Translations under genes and position numbers: made by a program
NCBI GenBank assembly: GCA_030248065.1
Contig: JASAMV010007963.1
Span: 1 to 64,000, forward strand
DNA length: 64,000 nt
Direction of reading: 5' to 3'
From: Rhynchonema sp. JSB1_4
Lineage: Eukaryota; Nematoda; Chromadorea; Monhysterida; Xyalidae
The notes under the pieces: generated by a model
Told to the model about the DNA's origin: nothing
What the model saw: the letters and a program-made list of their open reading frames with translations, nothing else
The model's database searches: none
Shown here: piece after piece, positions 58,401 through 64,000 of the stretch
Position numbering within the stretch: the stretch's first letter is position 1
Layout of the letters: every line of letters begins with the position of its first letter

Positions 58401-61400
58401 TTGAGAGTCAAAAGGGAATTTACGCACCGAGGTGGAGAGCGTATTTTAAAAAAATACGTGCGTTTCTCTTTCTTTCATTTCCAAAATACGTGGAACCGGA
58501 ACATTATTGGATCCGCACAGTCCAATTTAAAAAAAGTCGTCTCATGAGTTCGTGGCTGGACTATACCACTCAAAACTACTGTTTCAGCTGACCGCACTCA
58601 ATGAAACTAACAAACTAAAAAAATCCAAAAACAATGGAAAGACCTCAGTGAGTAGAGGCAGTATCGGCGTATACGCATGTGGACTGTGGGCACACAAACG
58701 TATCAACGCACGCACACAATGCAGACGCAACGGGTAGAAACGGACACCCGGCACAAGCCTGCAAAAAATAAGAACTTTGCGCAAGCTGGTAATTTATGAA
58801 CTTTGAGGCTTTCAGGTGTTTCAGAAGCCGGGCGAGCAATTTGTTTTTCAACAAGAATCGAAAGTTTTGGTTGCGTATGATCATGTTCAAAATGACAAGC
58901 TTGTTGTCATAATATCCGGCAATATTTATCGCACACGGAAAGAAACGATATAAATTCCATAAGCAAATGGGGAAATGACATTCCACGCATATGTAACAGC
59001 AGTGAATTTATTCTGATCGTTTAGGCCTCTTTTCACAGACGGGTGAAGTGCCAGGCTTTGTCGATGCTCAACGTCTGGCCTCTCTGCCAAGCCTGCAGCC
59101 AGCTAAATGTCTCAGCGATCAAACAACGTGCTGTTGCTGTGCTGGGCGCAGCCAATCTTTTTCACGAAGCAAAAACAGTGTTCCCATCACAATGATGCCG
59201 AAAAATTCTATTTGGCAATTGCTATCTCAGGCTAGTGCCCCAGAAAGTCGCTGAAAAACCCCAACCCCCCCCCCCAGAACCTGGCACAAGTGATCACCAA
59301 CTGCGTCAATGGATATGTCAACTCTACAATCGGTTGGTATTCATCATTCCGCTTTGTGATTGTCATCGCAGCCGATCGCGTGCACACGACATCCAACACA
59401 CGACACCACAGATAGATGCACTGCATGAACTGCCAGTTGTACACCGCGTGCAGGGTGTCCTGCAAGTGAAGCGGACTATGGTTTTTCTGGAAAAATAAAT
59501 TTACAGAAAAAACCGTTTTTTTCGAAAAAAAACATTTGTTTTTCGATATTTTTTCGGGCCAAAAGTTGGCCACCGGCAAAAAATAGGGTACATTAGGGCA
59601 AAATGGAATAGGAATGGATAGAAACTGAAACTGAACTGAACCAAAACTGAACAGAAACTGTCAGTTTTGACGGGAACCGGATACTGAACACGCAAACAGA
59701 TAAATTAAGACTCAATAAATTACTGCCAAACGAAAACGAAACCATAATTCAGAAGTGACGTTGCTAGGGTGGAGGTCGGGGGGGGGGGATACCGACACCC
59801 GACATTTGGAAGTACCCGACACCCGACTTCTGAGAAAAAAGCCGACACCGGCGGTTAAAAAACACAGGATACCAGGCATCTAGTTTGTGCATCAAAACCG
59901 ACTGCCCTTTTGCATCATTAATGCAATTTTGGCTCAATTCTCTCAAAATTCTTTTCTCAGCAAACGTGATGTTTTAAACGGCAAGTGCCGGGTCTCAATC
60001 TCAAACAACCCGACATCTGGAGGCACCCGACACCCGACATCGCTCTAACCCTAGAGACAACCGACCTTTTTCTTGCAAATCATCGCATTCCTAATGTGTA
60101 TGCCCATTTGTCTGATGTAAACGAACACATGTACATACGCGTCGGTCGGATTTGAGGCGACCAATTCGGCAAACGACGATTGCATGAAATGGATCGACGG
60201 CAGGGTTACGGTAGTGACCAGCTTGCTGTTGCGCACGTACGACAGGTACATGGCCTGTGGAAAGTAATGGGTGATTTACGCAGATCATTTATTATGAGAG
60301 ATAACGATTGTGCTCGCTTGAGCGAACGACATGCATGCGTTTGCATTGCACAAGCAGAGATGTTTCACAAATCCACACTGTGTGTGCGTGGGGTCACGTG
60401 GCCATCTGGCGCATTCGCACTGACGATGACCAGGTGCACCGCCCGCATCTATGGAGACAGGTCCAAACGGGCAGCCAAAAAAACATGCTGCACAATTTAC
60501 ATTTTGAACGCGTTACTCTCTGATCCACAAATGGAGTACCAAGTTCTGGAAAATCAAAATAGCGAATCATTCTTGTCATTGTCCCAAGAATTCACGATCA
60601 GAAATAAAGGATTACCTTGATCGCCAGACAGAACAGTTCCTTCCTTTGTTTCAGCAATTTCGAAATGCACAAGAATGCCTGCACACGACACGAATCCGAT
60701 CCCGTACGGCTCCAGTTGCGAATTGCCACCTGAGACACAAAAAGCAAAAGAAATGTTTTTTTAGATTTTTTATTAAAGAAAACAAAAAACACCTTGAGCA
60801 CTTGTTTGCACAGTTTCGGGAAGCAGCCAATCAGCGTGGCCACATCGTGCACGTGCTTCAGTGCGGCCAATGTGAATTCCTCGTCACTGAGTTGAGGCAA
60901 AATCTGAAAAAACACACATACCGTAAAATACGAAGATTGACAAAAACAAAGATCAAAACTGTGTAAATATATGTGATACATGTATATTGCGACATATATT
61001 ACTTTGGGATCACATATATTAAACAAAAATTTACAATTTAGATTAAAAAAGCTGACAACCTCAATTTTTTTGGCAAAAGCAACAAATCCTGATTCATATT
61101 ATATCGGCTCCCGATCAGGTCTGCAAAAATAGGATATCAATATTTTCAGACCTTGGAAATGAGCGTCAAGTACGCTTTCAGATCGCTTTTATATCGCATC
61201 CATCGCCGATTCACAGCCGGCTTTGCGTTCGGTCGTTCTTTTCTCTTCATTTTCTTTTTGCCATCGTTTGTCGCTTTCTCTTGTTTTGCCGCCAATGCGT
61301 GCGGACAGAGGGTGACCAGTAGACTGTCCCGTAAGTCGATGAAACACAAACGGATCAGTTCGTTGAAGACTGGAAAAATGCTTTTCTTTTATAGTTATCA

Positions 61401-63126
61401 TTATTTTTTCATATTTTTGTTCAATAAATATAAAAATAAAAATAACCATCTGAATCTTCGATCTCATGCTGCTCTGAAACGACGTCTTCAATGCCCAATC
61501 GCGTCGCAGCCCCGGACAGAGCAGACACGATACCGCGCAAAACGGGCAAACTCAGGGAGGCCTGAAATTGACAGATCGACAAATTCGTGAAGTGAAACAA
61601 TGACAAAGTTTGGCTTGTTGTTTCATGGCAGATGTGTCAATTCGGCCAGACCGGGCCGAAGTTTTCTACGGTCGAACCGGACCTCCCGGGCCGACATTGT
61701 CCAAAATTAAGAAAAAATCGTGTTTTTTTCATAAAAAACAGCAATCTTTGTAAGGATAGATTCGGCACTCGGACCTGAGCTTATTTGCAATTTTTTAGTC
61801 TCTGGAGCGGTCAATTTTGTGTCATCAACCTTGCTTCTCAGAACAAACAAAAAAGGCGTCTGAAAAATTTGGGCCGGGCCGAGTCTTTCTTCCCATGATT
61901 GGTAACCCGGCTCGATTCCGATTGACACCTCTGTTTATGGCAGAAACAAACAGTGAAAATCACGAGATGACCAGATAACGATACACCACACCAACCGTCA
62001 ATTGCTTCCTCCACTGCTCAATAATCCCAACAGTTAGCTTCACACTGCGTTGTCGAGCAGAATCAGCCTCCTTTTCGTCAGATTCCGACTGATTTTCATC
62101 GTCGTCATTTACACCTGTTGCTTGATCGTCGTCGTCTTCTTCATATGATTCATCGGAACTTTCTTGTTTCGCAAAATCCTCTAAATCGCCTTCTTTGCCG
62201 CTGTTTGTCGTGTCGATGCCGGGCTTGTCGTGTTCTAAAATTAAAATAGGAAGTTTGTTTGAAAGGAACTCCAATTTGCCTTGCCGAACTCCCCAATTTT
62301 GAAACGACACTCCTTCAATACTCGGGACCCAGTTCCCAAGAGAGGAGCAATTGAGGTTTTCTTTTCAGGCTTAGGCCCCACAGCCACCCCTAATAATATA
62401 TTGCGTGTAGGTCTAAGCCTACGCCTAACTACAATGGTTAGGCCTAAAGAAAGCCTATACCGTAAAAACCTAAATACAGCCCCCCCCCGGAATAGAGCCT
62501 CCCGTAATACACCGCCCAAAAAGGGGTCAGTGAATTAATAGAGCCCCCTTAAGTAACATCCCCTATACAGTAGTGTATTAACGCTTGATAGTGGTGCACA
62601 GGTACATTTATGCACGTTCGTTGTTCGTTCAGAGCACATAATGCGCCTCTTATTGACCAATAGACACGAATAAATGCGATCACAAGCGAAAAAACATCCT
62701 TTCAAACCCCTTTTTTGGGTTTTTGGGGGTATTTTTGGGAACAATTTTTCAGGTTCGGGTCAGTGAATTAATAGAGCCCCCCGGAATAGAGCCCCCCGTA
62801 ATAGAGCCCGCCAAAATGGGGTCAGTGAGTTAATAGAGCCCCCCTTCTATTTAGGTTTTACGGTACGGTAACCCTGAAATCAATAACTGAATCCCAGCCC
62901 AACAACCTTGTTCTTCCTCATCACTTGCGGCGTCCGAAAGTTCAAAGTTCAGCAAATCAGCGTCTTCCTCTTGCAGAAACTTATAGAAATCCGGGTCCGA
63001 GTCCTTTAGCTTTTGTAGCGCGGCCAAATGTTCCTTGCCTTGTTCGGAGCGCGAGCTTTTTTTCGCCTTTTTCGTTTTGTTATCGTGCAACTTTTTGCCA
63101 CTCGATTTTCGCTTTGTTGGCGCCAT
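55469..63126 (-). CDS. NOC2L: Nucleolar complex protein 2 homolog
   Basis: Thirteen exons (5' to 3'): 62907-63126, 61996-62234, 61447-61561, 61152-61369, 60793-60903, 60616-60729, 60066-60254, 59281-59459, 58644-58758, 57581-57805, 56923-57066, 56597-56737, 55469-55654. All phases agree; about 731 residues, near the vertebrate length. A Lys-rich start ([12 protein letters not shown]) leads to [20 protein letters not shown] and a long acidic tract. The Noc2 domain follows: [72 protein letters not shown] and [18 protein letters not shown]. The end is an acidic VLSDED. Noc2 works with Noc1 and Noc3 in the nucleolus to mature and export pre-60S ribosomes. The animal protein also binds p53 and histones. 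In exon 10 the words VADVSY are encoded by a copy of the dispersed GGCTGATGTTTCA motif. Confidence 0.95.
56229..56378. mobile_element. Short relative of the 25564 hAT-type MITE
   Basis: In NOC2L intron 12. Ends CAGCGTAGTTCCTGG and CCAGGAACTACACAA with repeated GTACGYCTGTTCCCCCTCC inside. Flanks CATGTGAC and CACGTGGC are a loose 8-bp match. Confidence 0.65.
57955..58138. mobile_element. GCCAACACGAGCCCG MITE, copy 5
   Basis: In NOC2L intron 9. Ends AGGCAAACTACGCCAACACG and CTCGTGTTGGCGTAGTTT; contains GAATGTTTCACCATTTTGCC. It lies about 70 nt from the next element. Confidence 0.75.
58206..58563. mobile_element. TAGTCCAGCCACG MITE, copy 2
   Basis: In NOC2L intron 9, inverted relative to 54801-55159 and strongly similar to it over its whole length. 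Flanked by TA on both sides. Confidence 0.8.
59758..60056. repeat. CCCGACACCCGAC-rich element in NOC2L intron 7
   Basis: Left border ACGTTGCTAGGGTGGAGGTC and right border GCTCTAACCCTAGAGAC enclose repeated ACACCCGACAT words and AAAAAAGCCGACACC. Related to 4070-4205. Its outer words pair only loosely. Confidence 0.5.
62459..62868. mobile_element. Inverted-repeat element with AATAGAGCCCC repeats
   Basis: In NOC2L intron 1. Ends TACCGTAAAAACCTAAATA and TATTTAGGTTTTACGGTA. Inside are repeats of GGGGTCAGTGARTTAATAGA and AATAGAGCCCCCC. Short AATAGAGCCCCGG remnants also occur in the P450 gene near 2470 and 4920. Confidence 0.65.
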
Positions 63127-64000
63127 TCAGTGAGATGAAAGCTTCTGGAAATTGCAAATTGCCGCTGCAGACTTTGAAATGGGCCCTAAACCTAAACTAC
63201 TCATACAACAGAGATCGGAAACGGGCTGGCCCGGCCCGGCCCGGTACCCGGGCCGGGCCGGGCCGCGATTTTGGAGTTGGTCGACCGGGGCGGCGACTTA
63301 CTGCATCAGGATGACGCGTCAATCTGCCTACCTACCTACCTACCCTTCCCCCCAGCCAGTGTAGTGGCAGGCAGATGGTTGCAAGGTACCCTTGGGGGGG
63401 ATGGATCCAGATGGTTGCAAGGTACCCCCCTACCCAGCCTCCAGAAGGTTGCAAGGTACCCCTAGGGTCCGAAAAAAGGGTGTTTTTTGCATGCTTTTCT
63501 GCAAAATTGGCCGAAAAAATGGTACTTTTTTGCATTTTGGCCGAAAATTTGCCCAAAATAGCTATTATATGGAGGTTTGCGCGCGGAGCGCGCGATTTTT
63601 GGGGTTTTGAGGTCGAAAAACACACATTTTTACCTATAAAAACCATAAATTTATGGTTGCAAGGTACCCTCCGGGGTGGTTGCAAGGTACCTACCCTTCC
63701 CCCCCATCCCCCCCCAAGGGGTGGTTGCAAGGTACCTACTCCTTAGGGGGGGGGGTCCCCCCCCCCCCCCCCCTCCAGCCACTACTATGCCCCCAGCCCC
63801 AGCTGTACCAACCAGTGAAAACAAGTATTCTGCAGAAAATTTTCGAATTTTTTTCAGCTTTTTGGACTTTTTTAGTTTTCAGCCCTTGAAAATTGGCTGA
63901 CCGGGCCGGGCCGGGCCGGGCCGACCTCAAGCCAAAACGGGCCGGGCCGACCTGCAGCCCTCCACCGGGCCGGGCCGGGCCGGGCCGGACTTTTCGCCGA
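63127..64000. other. NOC2L upstream region with simple repeats
   Basis: Contains six direct copies of GGTTGCAAGGTACC between about 63375 and 63740, C and G homopolymer runs near 63746-63775, and tracts of GGGCCGGGCC near 63230-63265 and 63900-63990. No gene was found before the window ends. The core promoter of NOC2L must lie here but no element could be assigned. Confidence 0.5.

Noticed and set aside
61153..61590. 145-codon plus-strand frame
   Set aside because: It is the antisense shadow of NOC2L exons 3-4.

Overview
The window is nuclear DNA of a multicellular animal, probably an invertebrate bilaterian. Seven conserved protein-coding genes are split into many short exons with GT-AG introns. 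They include a mitochondrial-clan cytochrome P450 and a full-length EHBP1 ending in a prenylation box. No ribosomal RNA, operon or other prokaryote-like organisation was seen. The species cannot be named from the sequence alone.

Layout, left to right. On the plus strand: a cytochrome P450 (971-7033), PAAF1 (7516-11428) and NSUN4 (11797-15628). On the minus strand: D2HGDH (17094-22808), GTF2E2 (23083-27445), EHBP1 (28474-52863) and NOC2L (55469-63126). NSUN4 and D2HGDH converge on a 1.5 kb block of small transposons. Exon models were built by hand from splice sites, reading phase and protein similarity. Every junction in the PAAF1, NSUN4, D2HGDH, GTF2E2, EHBP1 and NOC2L models keeps phase. The P450 needs two single-base corrections. 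A two-exon antisense gene for a predicted secreted protein of about 162 residues (5422-6063) lies inside a P450 intron and was not recognised.

The genes do not form one pathway. By family knowledge they cover a mitochondrial monooxygenase, a proteasome-assembly regulator, a mitochondrial rRNA methyltransferase partner, D-2-hydroxyglutarate oxidation, basal transcription (TFIIE beta), endocytic recycling (EHBP1) and pre-60S ribosome maturation (Noc2).

Introns and spacers are full of non-autonomous DNA transposons with inverted ends. Several have clean target-site duplications (TA, TTAA or 8 bp). The largest is a 7.7 kb long-TIR element in an EHBP1 intron that contains a second 3.8 kb long-TIR element, an 8-bp-TSD element and a small palindromic insertion. 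Apart from the transposons, a short motif (GGCTGATGTTTCAC or its complement) recurs some two dozen times between 9 kb and 25 kb, mostly within about 50 nt of a splice site. Together with intron-edge inverted pairs and tRNA-like sequences that begin at splice donors, this suggests introns built or marked by mobile elements. That is the most unusual signal in the window.
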